NCBI GenBank assembly: GCA_000934455.1
Contig: KN892135.1
Coordinates: forward strand, 9,306 to 37,399
DNA: 28,094 nt
Source: Apostichopus parvimensis
Taxonomy: Eukaryota > Echinodermata > Holothuroidea > Aspidochirotida > Stichopodidae
Direction of reading: 5' to 3'
Part shown: one piece after another, positions 12,801-19,803 of the stretch
Numbering within the stretch: position 1 is the stretch's first letter
How the letters are laid out: every line of letters begins with the position of its first letter
The notes under the pieces: generated by a model
Seen by the model: only the letters and a program-made list of their open reading frames with translations
Told to the model about the DNA's origin: nothing
Database searches by the model: none
Translations under genes and position numbers: made by a program

Positions 12801-14445
12801 GTAAATACACAAAACTTACCACTTTGAGGTGGATTCCATATTTAACCTCAACAGAGACGTACTTCCTTTCCTTCTCCATTTTGACTCTGAGTGGTCGCAG
12901 GTCCTTCTCTCTGTAGCGTTACTATGGATATTCATTAATAAGATTCAATCAATAGAGTAATGTGACATTTTGGCAAAATATCCATCGACTTTCAGCACTG
13001 AACATGTGGCAAAATTCGAACTCAGTATAGGCTACCAGCATGTGCTACAATCAAGAGGTTGAAGGCTATTGTAAGTTCAATACAACATTATGACATATCA
13101 GACCATTATTGACCCACAGGTGGGCAAAATGCAGTCAGTGGGCTAGGTTTCCTGTTACTCAGGTTACTATTGAACCAGGGCCCTTCACCCTTAGACTTTC
13201 GTCACAGGGGTTGGTTCACATGGCACAAGTGTTGTAGCCATGCGATTGACCCCACTTCTTCTCAAGCAAAGGTAAGCAAACAACACCACTTTATTGGGGG
13301 GGGGGGGGGGTTCAAGGCACGCGGCTACTAGTTTGCCTGAAATTTTAACACCAGATGCATAGACCTACAGATTAACTCAGGTAGTGGTGGCTAGTGAGTA
13401 AGTTTAATTTGTAACTTGCTCACAAAAGCAAGATTGGTAGACGTCGATGAAATGAACTGAAAATGAGCCATTTTGTTTTAATTACAGTATAAATCGTTTA
13501 TCCTAAAGAAAGATCCTGCGCGGATGCAAACGACGAAGTTACATTTAATTAAAAGTCTTGACGTTTGAGCATTGGCAACTACGCAGACATTTCAAATGCT
13601 TCACAAATATTTCACGGAAATATTAGCCCTGGAACATACTGATATGAATGTAAAGTAAATGACTGTTAAGAACATATTATTTGCCACCATCCCATGGTGG
13701 GACATTCACCGTGATACATTTCCTCCTTTTTATGATAACTTTCACTTCCACGTTTAAATTTGTAAAAAATTAATTTTCGTACGAGAGGGTAATAGTACGA
13801 GAGGGTACGGCAATTTTTCGATTAGCAGCGTGGAACTTTTATTTTATTTTTGTCTTGCTTAGAAGTGTCTGCCAGGAAGACTTAATGGTTTATTCACTAA
13901 GGAAGAGAAATATACAGTGGGAAGTTAAACTGTTACTTGGCAGTAATGTCGCGGGTTACGACTGTAGCAGTAACGTTAAGGTAGGGTTTAACTTTTTATC
14001 TTAAGTTACTTCATACGTACAATGACTTTATAAAAAATATGTGTAACAGTCACTCCAGGATGACCTATATACATTTTACTTCTTATAAGTTAAACTTTAA
14101 CCAAATTCAAATGAAATTGATGCAAAGAATTATTAACGTCGTGGCCGTTAGTTTATAAATGAGCATTCATGGCTGAAGTTACTTTTTGAAATTGAGTCGG
14201 GCCTATATATACGCTAGCCTTATCGATTATTGTACATACCTTCGCCTTGTAATTTTCTGCAAAGTGAAAAGGGATCTTCCCTTAGCTAGTTTCACCCGGA
14301 TTGGCCCACGTAGGCTTACGTTAAAAGTCGTAACTTGAGTCTTAGGCCCGACTGATGGTCCTTGCTTCGTTTCAGTCGTTCCACACCTGAAGCTATCCAA
14401 ACTTCGAATGCTATAACCTGTAAAATTGATGACATGAGCAACCAT
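641..14445 (-). CDS. REV1: REV1-like polymerase with an extra N-terminal little finger (gene B, 13 exons, 3' end outside window)
   Basis: Gene-level entry; the exons are listed separately. REV1 is a nuclear translesion polymerase that inserts dCMP opposite abasic and damaged template bases and recruits other translesion polymerases. Thirteen exons with GT-AG borders sum to 4119 nt, exactly 1373 codons, with every junction in phase. Order: novel 68-codon start, diverged little finger (exons 2-4), SQ-rich region, N-digit SRYHHLSTW (about residue 597), palm HIDIDCFF (about 684-686), AEIASCSYEAR, SCDE (about 907-908), thumb, second little finger, linker, UBM1-like motif. All catalytic carboxylates and the template arginine are present. 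UBM2 and the C-terminal domain would lie left of base 1. A conventional REV1 has a BRCT domain before the N-digit; none is visible. Family identity is certain. The single-transcript model including exons 1-4 is inferred from phase and splice sites. Confidence 0.72.
831..2744 (-). other. Gene B introns between exons 13, 12 and 11
   Basis: Two introns (831-1590 and 1686-2744). AT-rich, with a fragment of the dispersed repeat near 922. No further exon or RNA gene seen. Confidence 0.6.
1591..1685 (-). CDS. REV1: Gene B exon 12: short linker
   Basis: 95 nt, acceptor CCACAG, donor GTGAGT. Encodes SAVVSQDGLFSPLLKPLTMF and then SPKPDI. The A counterpart at 22320-22226 is also 95 nt, with GLTAFLKPASM. 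The repeated hydrophobic core (GL..xLLKP) suggests a short binding motif, unidentified. Confidence 0.82.
2745..3119 (-). CDS. REV1: Gene B exon 11: linker with one basic repeat unit
   Basis: 375 nt, 125 codons, acceptor TTTCAG, donor GTAAGA, phase 0. Starts VAVLMSLLKKVSRSSK. One copy of the unit with DMLIKKGSEVIKTP and KRSEVTEP is present; A has four. The rest is polar and unstructured in appearance (T/S/Q/E rich). The start is degenerate compared with VGIQISRLKK in A. The 3' border is chosen because phase 0 is needed to join the next exon. Confidence 0.8.
3120..5076 (-). other. Gene B intron between exons 11 and 10
   Basis: Holds the SINE. Also a cluster of short repeats at 3989-4055 (GACTTTTAAAGT twice, CCTCAAAGTATAATA-like twice) and TGTCATTTTGACA twice at 4264-4296. 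No exon seen. Confidence 0.6.
4644..4965 (-). mobile_element. tRNA-derived SINE with target-site duplication
   Basis: On the minus strand the element starts at GAGAGCGTGGTGGCC with an A-box-like TGGCCAATTGG (4954-4944) and a B box GGTTCGATTCC (4910-4900) about 34 bases later, as in a tRNA gene (Leu/Ser-like head). The 3' end has AGCGCTATATATATA and an AT-rich tail. The 10-bp CTGGTACTAT occurs at 4634-4643 and 4966-4975, a target-site duplication. It lies in the intron between B exons 11 and 10. Confidence 0.8.
5077..5250 (-). CDS. REV1: Gene B exon 10: second little finger, end
   Basis: 174 nt, 58 codons, acceptor CTCTCAG, donor GTAAGT. Starts VRKKDAPELDPKYLGYG, contains TLRQETDDL and ends SPSDIRG. 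The family pattern here is the last strand of the little finger, followed by VGI at the next exon. Confidence 0.9.
5743..5844 (-). CDS. REV1: Gene B exon 9: second little finger, middle
   Basis: 102 nt, 34 codons, phase 0. The acceptor is GAATAG with TTT as first codon; the nearby TTTGCAG would break phase. Contains KFVSDLAEVVQKKLKKSG and ends GRTITLKLK before GTACGG. Same length as the A and M counterparts. Confidence 0.88.
6289..6509 (-). CDS. REV1: Gene B exon 8: thumb and start of second little finger
   Basis: 221 nt, acceptor CTGCAG, donor GTATGC. Begins GVGEVTNNKLKSLGI, the helix-hairpin-helix-like thumb signature (LPGVGxxxxxKLxxLGI). It continues through LYEHCRGQRDQPIRVE and ends VSATINYGIRFSG. 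Identical length to A exon 27276-27056. Confidence 0.92.
6700..7015. repeat. Dispersed repeat, copy 1 (poly-C containing)
   Basis: Shares ordered blocks with 23160-23405: a stretch like GACGACTGAGCCAAGTCCCA, a poly-C run, GATGCTCAGAATGCATG, and CACCCTATTATTTCAGGACC. It sits in a B intron. C runs are 6756-6771 (16) and 6812-6826 (15). Confidence 0.65.
7048..7167 (-). CDS. REV1: Gene B exon 7: palm/thumb junction
   Basis: 120 nt, acceptor TTTAG, donor GTAATG. Encodes SNTLLAKICTQRAKPNG and then an acidic stretch with VDEFM, matching the Y-family pattern SNxLLAKxxTxxAKPxG. Same size and phases as A exon 27981-27862. Confidence 0.92.
7646..7791 (-). CDS. REV1: Gene B exon 6: palm with catalytic SCDE
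   Basis: Acceptor ACCAG, donor GTACGT. Joining to exon 5 restores YETVAS, then NIEAISCDELYIDVTKTL. SCDE supplies the second and third metal-binding carboxylates (human Asp570 and Glu571). The exon ends in TVSVGIG, split after the first base of the glycine codon, leading into SNTLLAK of the next exon. No disabling change is visible. Confidence 0.92.
8709..10831 (-). CDS. REV1: Gene B exon 5: post-little-finger segment fused to SQ-rich region, N-digit and palm
   Basis: 2123 nt, acceptor ATACAG, donor GTGAGT, end phase 2. The first residues VGVQISRLEKR match the start of the exons that follow the little finger in A (24001, VGIQISRLKK) and B (3119). About 370 residues rich in Ser, Asn and Gln follow, with many SQ dipeptides. 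Then comes FLPDFWRKSRYHHLSTW, the REV1 N-digit. Its arginine (codon 9616-9614) corresponds to human Arg357, which pairs with incoming dCTP. MHIDIDCFF (9364-9338) is the first metal-binding motif. NRPDLIGKPLAVTG follows, then a long acidic insert, and AEIASCSYEAR near the 3' end. The frame is open throughout, so the fusion lies inside one exon rather than being assembled from separate exons. Confidence 0.9.
9755..10150 (-). other. SQ cluster domain within exon 5
   Basis: Eight Ser-Gln dipeptides fall within 131 residues, spaced roughly every 10-30 residues and often in the form SxxSQ(E/D). Four more SQ and one TQ lie elsewhere in the exon. SQ/TQ clusters are the preferred substrates of the ATM and ATR checkpoint kinases. 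A damage-regulated function is inferred from the motif density only. Confidence 0.6.
11693..11866 (-). CDS. Gene B exon 4: extra REV1 little finger, part 3
   Basis: 174 nt, 58 codons, phase 0, acceptor TTTCATAG, donor GTAAAT. Begins VRRSGTPKEDPKFMGYG and contains TLSQETDD, ending DIQR. The matching exons in A (25324-25151) and B (5250-5077) are also 58 codons and share GxG, TLxQETDD and the terminal TDI/SDI. The family pattern is VRKPGAPVE...GHGICDN...TLDQATD. This completes a little finger that has no palm or thumb of its own. Confidence 0.85.
12349..12450 (-). CDS. Gene B exon 3: extra REV1 little finger, part 2
   Basis: 102 nt, 34 codons, phase 0 at both ends, acceptor TTCCAG, donor GTTTGT. 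Ends SMTGRTLTIKLK, matching the helix-strand segment ending TGVAGRTITLKFK in A (26124-26023) and SGLAGRTITLKLK in B (5844-5743), both also exactly 34 codons. I count 11 of 34 identities to the A exon, against 26 of 34 between A and B, so this copy is the outlier although its frame and splice sites are intact. Confidence 0.82.
12820..12910 (-). CDS. Gene B exon 2: extra REV1 little finger, part 1
   Basis: The acceptor CTACAG precedes 12910 and the donor is GTAAGT. The exon encodes 30 residues after completing a split codon, including MEKERKYVSVEVKYGIHL. This aligns with the start of the REV1 little finger (family pattern EKERKSVSAEINYGIRF) and with the ends of exons 27276-27056 (A) and 6509-6289 (B). 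Unlike those exons it lacks the preceding thumb half (CRG...QPIR), so it begins inside the domain boundary. Clear homology; diverged. Confidence 0.8.
14240..14445 (-). CDS. Gene B putative first coding exon
   Basis: ATG at 14445 opens a 68-codon frame ending CGAAG before the donor GTATGT. The leftover two bases match the one-base start of the little-finger exon at 12910. An in-frame TAG lies a few codons upstream of the ATG, so this is the first Met of its frame. The peptide (starting MVAHVINFTG) is basic, matches no domain I recognise, and has no REV1 counterpart I know. The surrounding 14.2-14.6 kb is visibly richer in CpG than the rest of the window, as expected at an invertebrate promoter. 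It could instead be 5' UTR or a chance frame. Confidence 0.45.
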
Positions 14446-14466
14446 CTGACAAGCGCGTCCCCTGTT

Positions 14467-14533
14467 CTAGCGTTAGCATTGTTTAGGAGGGCTAGCGTAA
14501 GCATTGTTTACAGGTTTACGCGCGCGCGTCGAG
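14467..14533. promoter_or_regulatory. Putative promoter region of gene B
   Basis: Directly upstream of the exon 1 ATG (minus strand). A 19-bp near-perfect direct repeat, CTAGCGTTAGCATTGTTTA at 14467-14485 and CTAGCGTAAGCATTGTTTA at 14492-14510, has a 25-bp period. A CpG cluster ACGCGCGCGCGTCGAG follows at 14518-14533. TGTTTAC resembles a forkhead site. No TATA box was identified. Promoter function is inferred. Confidence 0.4.
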
Positions 14534-15714
14534 TGCAGCCGTTTGACAATAACCTTTTGTTTACTTTGGCACCAAAATGAAAGAACAAAGGAAGAAAAAC
14601 TAACCGTACATACTTCGAGCAAACCGTGACTCTTGGCAACAATAAAGCTTTTTCGTGTTCTCAACTACACATGTACGGAGTGTTGAGCGTAGCTGAGATA
14701 TAAGCGCTACAAATTACAACAATTCGGGACTCCAATTACACTGAGATTACCGTAAGTAGGAGAAAACTACCAGAAACCGCTCCTCAGCCATATCATGAGT
14801 GGGTAATGAAATTGAGTAAATCTTTTTTGAAATATGGGAGTAAACAATTTGAAAGTCATTGGAAACATCCCCGTCGGGTTGTCGCGGGGGTAGGGTGGGA
14901 TAATGAACGTGATCACTGCATCTTTGACCCTGCCGTTCTGATACCAATACTAAATGTATTATGCACGAAGTGGTTCTTTACAGCAAAAGCTACAACGCAT
15001 GCGGGCATGTCAATTCCAACACTGCCAGATCATTTTGATATAGGGCCTACAAGGGTGCCAGTCGTCTGTTTGGGAACAAGAAAGGCAATGGGATGGGGTT
15101 GTAAGGGATAAAAGATGAAAGTACAGAGTTGCGGAAAGGTGGGAAAGTATCCTCTGATGATGGCAGACATATCCAGAGCCACGTATAAAGTAAAACCAAC
15201 TTTGTGTTTGATCAATCGAGATGATACAGACTTATATCTATAGGTTTTCTGGAAATACCTCGATATTTTTTTTTTATTTCTACTAGATCTATTATAAGTT
15301 TTGGATAGCCTTATATCTTTCACTAGCACTCATATGGAGAGATAAAACTTTATATACAGTATGATACATCTAGTCTGCTAGCATAGTTGTCATGTATATA
15401 CACTGTGCAACGGTAGCTTGCCTCATCGTCTTTGAACTAATATTACTCATATTTTACGCAACAATAATTACTTCGTAATTACTTCCCATTTCCTAATGAC
15501 GTAAATTGGCCACTTTAAGAACAGCAAAAACAACTGAATTTGACTTAATTATGCCTCATTGGATTGGGAGGATGATGATTCCCTTGGACGGTAATCAATT
15601 TTCAGCAAAATTGATTAGGTGATTGTTGCTACTGGTATTAGCGATATATGAAACATTAAACAAATCTCATAGTGATATATTAATTTTTTTTATAAGATGG
15701 GATTATTTGATACA
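14534..15714. other. Intergenic sequence upstream of gene B
   Basis: Moderately CpG-containing to about 15080, then AT-rich. Open frames on both strands up to about 100 codons show no recognisable domain. Confidence 0.5.
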
Positions 15715-16446
15715 GTGAGGTACCTTGACATGTGCGGTCCATTCATATGGTGAGGTCCTTTGATATGCTGAGGTCTCTTGATATGCTGGCTGAGGTATAT
15801 ATTTTCTTGTGTGTTTCTTCGATAGGTTGTCGACCGTCTGTGATATGGTGAGGTCCTTTAATATGGTGAGGGCTTTTGATATGATGAGGTCCTTTGATAT
15901 GGTGAGGTCCTTTGATATGGTGAGGTCTTTTGATATGATGAGGTCCTTTGATATGGTGAGTTCCTTTGGTATGGTGAGGTCCTTTGATATGGTGAGGTCT
16001 TTTGACATGATGAGATCCTATAATATGGTGAGGTCTTTTGATATGGTGAGGTCCTTTGATATGGTGAGGTTTTTGATATGATGAGGTCCTTTGATATGGT
16101 GAGGTCCTTTGATAAGGTGAGATCCTTTGATATGGTGAGGTCCTTTGATATGGTAAGGTCCTTTGATATGGTCAGGTCTTTTGATATGATGAGATCCTAT
16201 AATATGGTGAGGTCCTTTGATATGATGAGGTCTTTGATATGGTGAGGTCCTTTGATATGGTAAGGTCCTTTAATATGTTGAGGTCCTTTGATATGGTGAG
16301 GTCCTTTGATATGGTGAGGTCCTTTGATATGATGAGGTCCTTTGATATATGGTGAGGTCTTTTGATATGATGAAGTCCTTTGATATAATGAGGTCCTTTC
16401 TATGGTGAGTTCTTTTGACATGATGAGATCCTTTAAAATGATGAGG
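15715..16446. repeat. 18-bp minisatellite
   Basis: Unit GATATGGTGAGGTCCTTT repeated imperfectly, interrupted at about 15787-15838 by unrelated sequence. Because 18 is divisible by three, the array reads open on both strands (DMVRSF and ISKDLT type repeats); these are not genes. Confidence 0.93.
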
Positions 16447-16595
16447 TTGCTTAAATTTCTTAAAGTTCTTAATGGCAACATGAAAGCATATGTTAAGGAA
16501 GGGAACATCTATTCTGAATAGCAGCTTCCTTGCTGAGTGGGCTACCTTTTATAATTACATAACTGACTTCTCATCATAATCACTCAGACAGTAAT

Positions 16596-17045
16596 TGGGG
16601 GTAAGGACAGGTAAATGGGTAGGAGTGGGGAGCATTAGGGTGAAGCAGGAGTTGGGGAAGGGCAGCGGGAAGGGACAAGGGTTGGGTAGGGAAAGGGGCG
16701 AGTCTGGGTATGGATGAGATGGGGTGCAGGCCAGGTGGGTAGGGGTAAGTTGGGTGGGGGTAGTTTGGGAGGGGTAACGTGGGGTGGGTAAGGTGGATGG
16801 AGTTAAGGTATGGAGGGGTATGGGTAAGGAGGGGTATGGGAAGAGGTAGGTAAAGCAAAAGGTAAGGGGTGGTAAGGTAACAAGGGAAGGGGAATAGTTA
16901 TGGGGAAGGTCATTGGAAAGGTAATTTGGAAGGGCAAGGGTTTGGGATGGGTAACAGGCAAGGAGAGGGTAAATGGAATGGATAGGTTAACAGGCAAGCG
17001 GTAGAGTAATGGGCAAGAGTAATGGGCAAGGGTTAGATATTGGGT
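16596..17045. repeat. G-rich degenerate simple-sequence tract
   Basis: The plus strand is strongly G-rich with runs such as GGGTAAGG and GGGGTA every few bases and almost no C. Many runs of three or more G suggest quadruplex potential. The proline-rich minus-strand frames here are composition artefacts. Confidence 0.85.
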
Positions 17046-17251
17046 AAAGGGTGGGAATTTTTACAGAATGAGTATGGTTTCAACAGTAGATGTTTGATAT
17101 GGATCATCAGTTGCATAATGTTGCCCGAATATATAATTTTGTTAATATTTGCTACCCATATTGCTACTAATTTCCTGACAGTATGATTATACATGTTGTT
17201 AGTTTCAATGCAAATAAAGGTTACCATTGATAACATTACAATAACACTTAC

Positions 17252-17402
17252 CAGGCAACAGTATCATACACCGAGATGTCTGGAGACCTTGTAGTAGCCA
17301 TCAAACTCACATGGAATGGTCGGCAATCTTCTGCAAGCCTCCTTTATTTTCCTCATAACTCTACTCAGTCTGTTTCTGATGCTGCAGGCACAAATTTCCA
17401 GC
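17252..17402 (-). pseudogene. Relic of a REV1 palm exon (3' end with splice donor)
   Basis: In one frame: EICACS, then CRRLPTIPCEFDGYYKVSR. This aligns with EIASCSYEAR ... LCPHLHTVAYDFEGYHRVSK of B exon 5. About seven residues are missing in the middle. Four extra bases then shift the frame (stop TGA in the first frame), after which YDTVA and the donor GTAAGT follow, exactly where B has YETVA and GTGAGT. A stop (TAA) lies a few codons upstream. Order and strand fit a destroyed third REV1 copy between A and B. Confidence 0.8.
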
Positions 17403-17566
17403 TTTGTAACCAAAGATTGCATTCTCTGCCAGCATTGGTCAAATTATTGCTTTTAAAGAGATTTTCCATCCGTTCCAGTTTAACAATTTTATCATCTGAT
17501 GACCAATTACTGATTTTCTGTCTCCAAGACCTGCTCCAATTCCATTGGTCCGGGCATCTGAATTTT

Positions 17567-17670
17567 GAGCTCCTCCTCCTTTTTGCACCCTCCCCCCCAC
17601 AACACCACCCCTCCCCTCCATCCTCCTCTTCCTTATTCCCTCTCCCACCCACACTCTTCTTTCCCTACCC
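17567..17670. repeat. Pyrimidine-rich tract
   Basis: The plus strand is almost entirely C and T (CTCC, CCCTCC, TTCC). It lies about 165 bp upstream, on the minus strand, of the palm relic. Possible triplex-prone sequence. Confidence 0.8.
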
Positions 17671-19516
17671 ATAAATTTACTTTATTTTACATTCCTTGTT
17701 TTGGTTTTTTTTCCTTTTTGGCTTTTACCCTTCAAATCAACCAAATTCTTCATTGGTTGAGTTTTGGCAATCTCCTGTCCCTTATCTCCACATAGTACAG
17801 GTGAACGTGTCGAAAAAAATTGACATTTTGGAGAGCATGTGACCACTGTTAACCAACTTTGGGCCATTTTTTCTGCATCCATGACCTGACCTTAAGATTT
17901 TAGAGAAAAACAAAATTAATGAAAAAGAGGTCATCAACTTTAGGAAACTGTTGTTTTCTACTCAGTTTATTCTTCTTGGCTTTATAGAGACACTTGAGTC
18001 CCTGCCAAAAACAATTTACATTACAAACAAAAGCAACTTTGTAAACAATATTCTTTTCCATGTTTGTAATACACTTGATATTATGATAATGGAATGTGTT
18101 GTAACTGAAACAATGGAACAATCTAGTCGTGCTCGATAACTTCACAAGATTGCAGGAAGTTCCTGGCGTCAGTTTCTGTTTTATCTGATACGCCTTCCTG
18201 CACTGATATTAGATATTCAAATGTAAATTGTTACTTGGCATAACCAGCCAAAACCGTTTTGTACCGTGTTTAATATGTTGAGCAATGTCATCATGCATGA
18301 TACAGCCCAATGAATGACGTATATTGTGGACCGTTAAAACCCTATGGTTAGGGTTAACCCAGGGTTAACCCTAACCCGAGAAATACTGCATCAGGTGTAG
18401 TATCGTGTAATTCGTACTTCTTGAGGCAATGGGACTTGCCACATTATAACTTGTCTTGAGAGATGAAAAAAAACTTGAGTCTTGGTGGCATAACCATCTG
18501 AATATTGAATGTGCATGAGCACTTGCTGACTGACCTATGACATGGACAAACATGTTGGACTGTGCCACACATTAACATGGTGAACTGAACACAGTCAGAC
18601 CACAAAAGATTTATTTCTGGGTAAAGAATATGCATCAAATAATTTTGTAGCTTTCATACTGAGGTTTTCCAGTTATGAATTTAATATTAGGAATATGAAA
18701 CACGAATAATAATTCATTTCAGAATGTTTGCAGTTTGTCAGACTACATGGATGTGTTCAGCCTGATGCTTTCATGTTCCATAGTCATGTGCCATATTATT
18801 CCACCATATATTGTTTGGATGGAATATCATGGTAAAGGATTTTTAAAACTGAAGTGCCACCAGTGGAGTGGCACAGGATTTCAAAATTTTTATGAAAATA
18901 AGCGAATAAAGGATTTTAAAAAGGGGGGGGGGGGGACTGCAGAGGTCATTAAAGCTGATCCCTCTGTAGAGGGCGAATGGGTCCTCTGCCAGATATAAAA
19001 AAAATTAAAGTTAAACATCAAATGGAGCATTCTGTTTCATATTACACTATAAATTAGGTCTACATAAGTAAAAACCCTATTACCGGCCAGTGGCTTTCGC
19101 CCCTGGCCTGCTGAAGCAAATTACGGCAGAAACAGCTCATTACAAGACATATCGTAGCCCTAACCACAAGGATTTACTAATTAATACTTTACGTGAGGTT
19201 GGAAGAAAAAGTGGGGGGCTGGATACATCTGTAGTAGTGGTCCAATTATTCCTCGAGTGAATGAAAGAATCCTGACTGAACCATTTTTCCCATGTGACAA
19301 TTGTAGGTAGGGTGTGGGCGATTCCACGCCCCCACCCTGTGGGCATGCCACTGAGTGCCACAGCATCGACCAACAAAATCAGCAGCAAACAGAACTAATT
19401 CCCTGATTCAAGATAAATACTGTAAAGCTAAGCCCCGAAAAGAAAGTAGGTTGCCCTCCCTTCCCCTCCCCAACTAAAAATCTTGATGCTTCATGACAGT
19501 CAGTCCAACTGCTTAC
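17671..19516. other. Region between gene A's last exon and the palm relic
   Basis: Contains the telomere-like inverted repeat and G13 at 18923-18935. I searched the minus strand by eye for the REV1 C-terminal domain and for the first palm motif and found neither. Confidence 0.5.
18346..18376. repeat. Telomere-like perfect inverted repeat
   Basis: GGTTAGGGTTAACCC, one central A, then its exact reverse complement. The arms contain TTAGGG and CCCTAA head to head. 15-bp arms with a 1-base centre. Confidence 0.9.
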
Positions 19517-19803
19517 AGAGCAGAATGTCTTCTCGCTTTTACTTTTGATGTCTGAATATTCATGACCTCAAAAAGACTCCTTTGTACGGACGATTTTCCG
19601 CTGCCACTCTGAGAGCCATCTTTCAAATATTTCTTCTTCTTTTTCGCTCTGTTTATATCTCGAAGCTCTTCCTCAAAACCTCGCTTCTCTGGACTTTTCT
19701 TCTCTGGTGTCTTTTCTGACATATGAGAAACTTTCCTTCTATATGCTGATAACAGCTCACCTTGGATCTCTGTGGGCAAGGCGTGAAAGGAAGCTTGGTC
19801 GAT
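19517..19803 (-). CDS. REV1: Gene A exon: UBM2-like motif and lysine-rich tail
   Basis: Acceptor CTTCAG. Starts IDQASFHALPTEIQGELLSA, matching REV1 UBM2 (family pattern VDPEVFAALPAELQREL). Then RAKKKKKYLKDGS, matching the lysine-rich segment that follows UBM2 in vertebrate REV1, and SSVQRSLFEVMN. The frame meets TAA at 19515-19513, but those bases are also the donor GTAAGC at 19516, so the exon may either end the protein or splice onward in phase 2. Confidence 0.88.

Larger units (their letters stand above)
10832..14239 (-). other. Gene B introns 1-4
   Basis: Introns 10832-11692, 11867-12348, 12451-12819 and 12911-14239. The last contains G15 at 13296-13310 and a short duplication of GTACGAGAGGGTA near 13780-13810. 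No thumb or palm exon was found before the little-finger exons. Confidence 0.6.

Noticed and set aside
14806..15111. 101-codon plus-strand frame upstream of gene B.
   Set aside because: No domain recognised, overlapped by unrelated minus-strand frames; probably chance.
15400..15450. Possible relic of the SCDE palm exon (AG then TAATATT, then GACGATGAG on the minus strand).
   Set aside because: Order and strand fit a third copy, but the match is only about 15 bases with a gap; chance cannot be excluded.
15703..16508. Open frames on both strands with DMVRSF or ISKDLT repeats.
   Set aside because: They are translations of an 18-bp minisatellite, open because the period is a multiple of three.
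16580..16997. Proline-rich minus-strand frames.
   Set aside because: Composition artefact of a G-rich tract; no start, splice or homology support.
17276..17674. 132-codon plus-strand frame.
   Set aside because: Antisense to the REV1 palm relic and the pyrimidine tract; the minus-strand homology explains the conserved bases.
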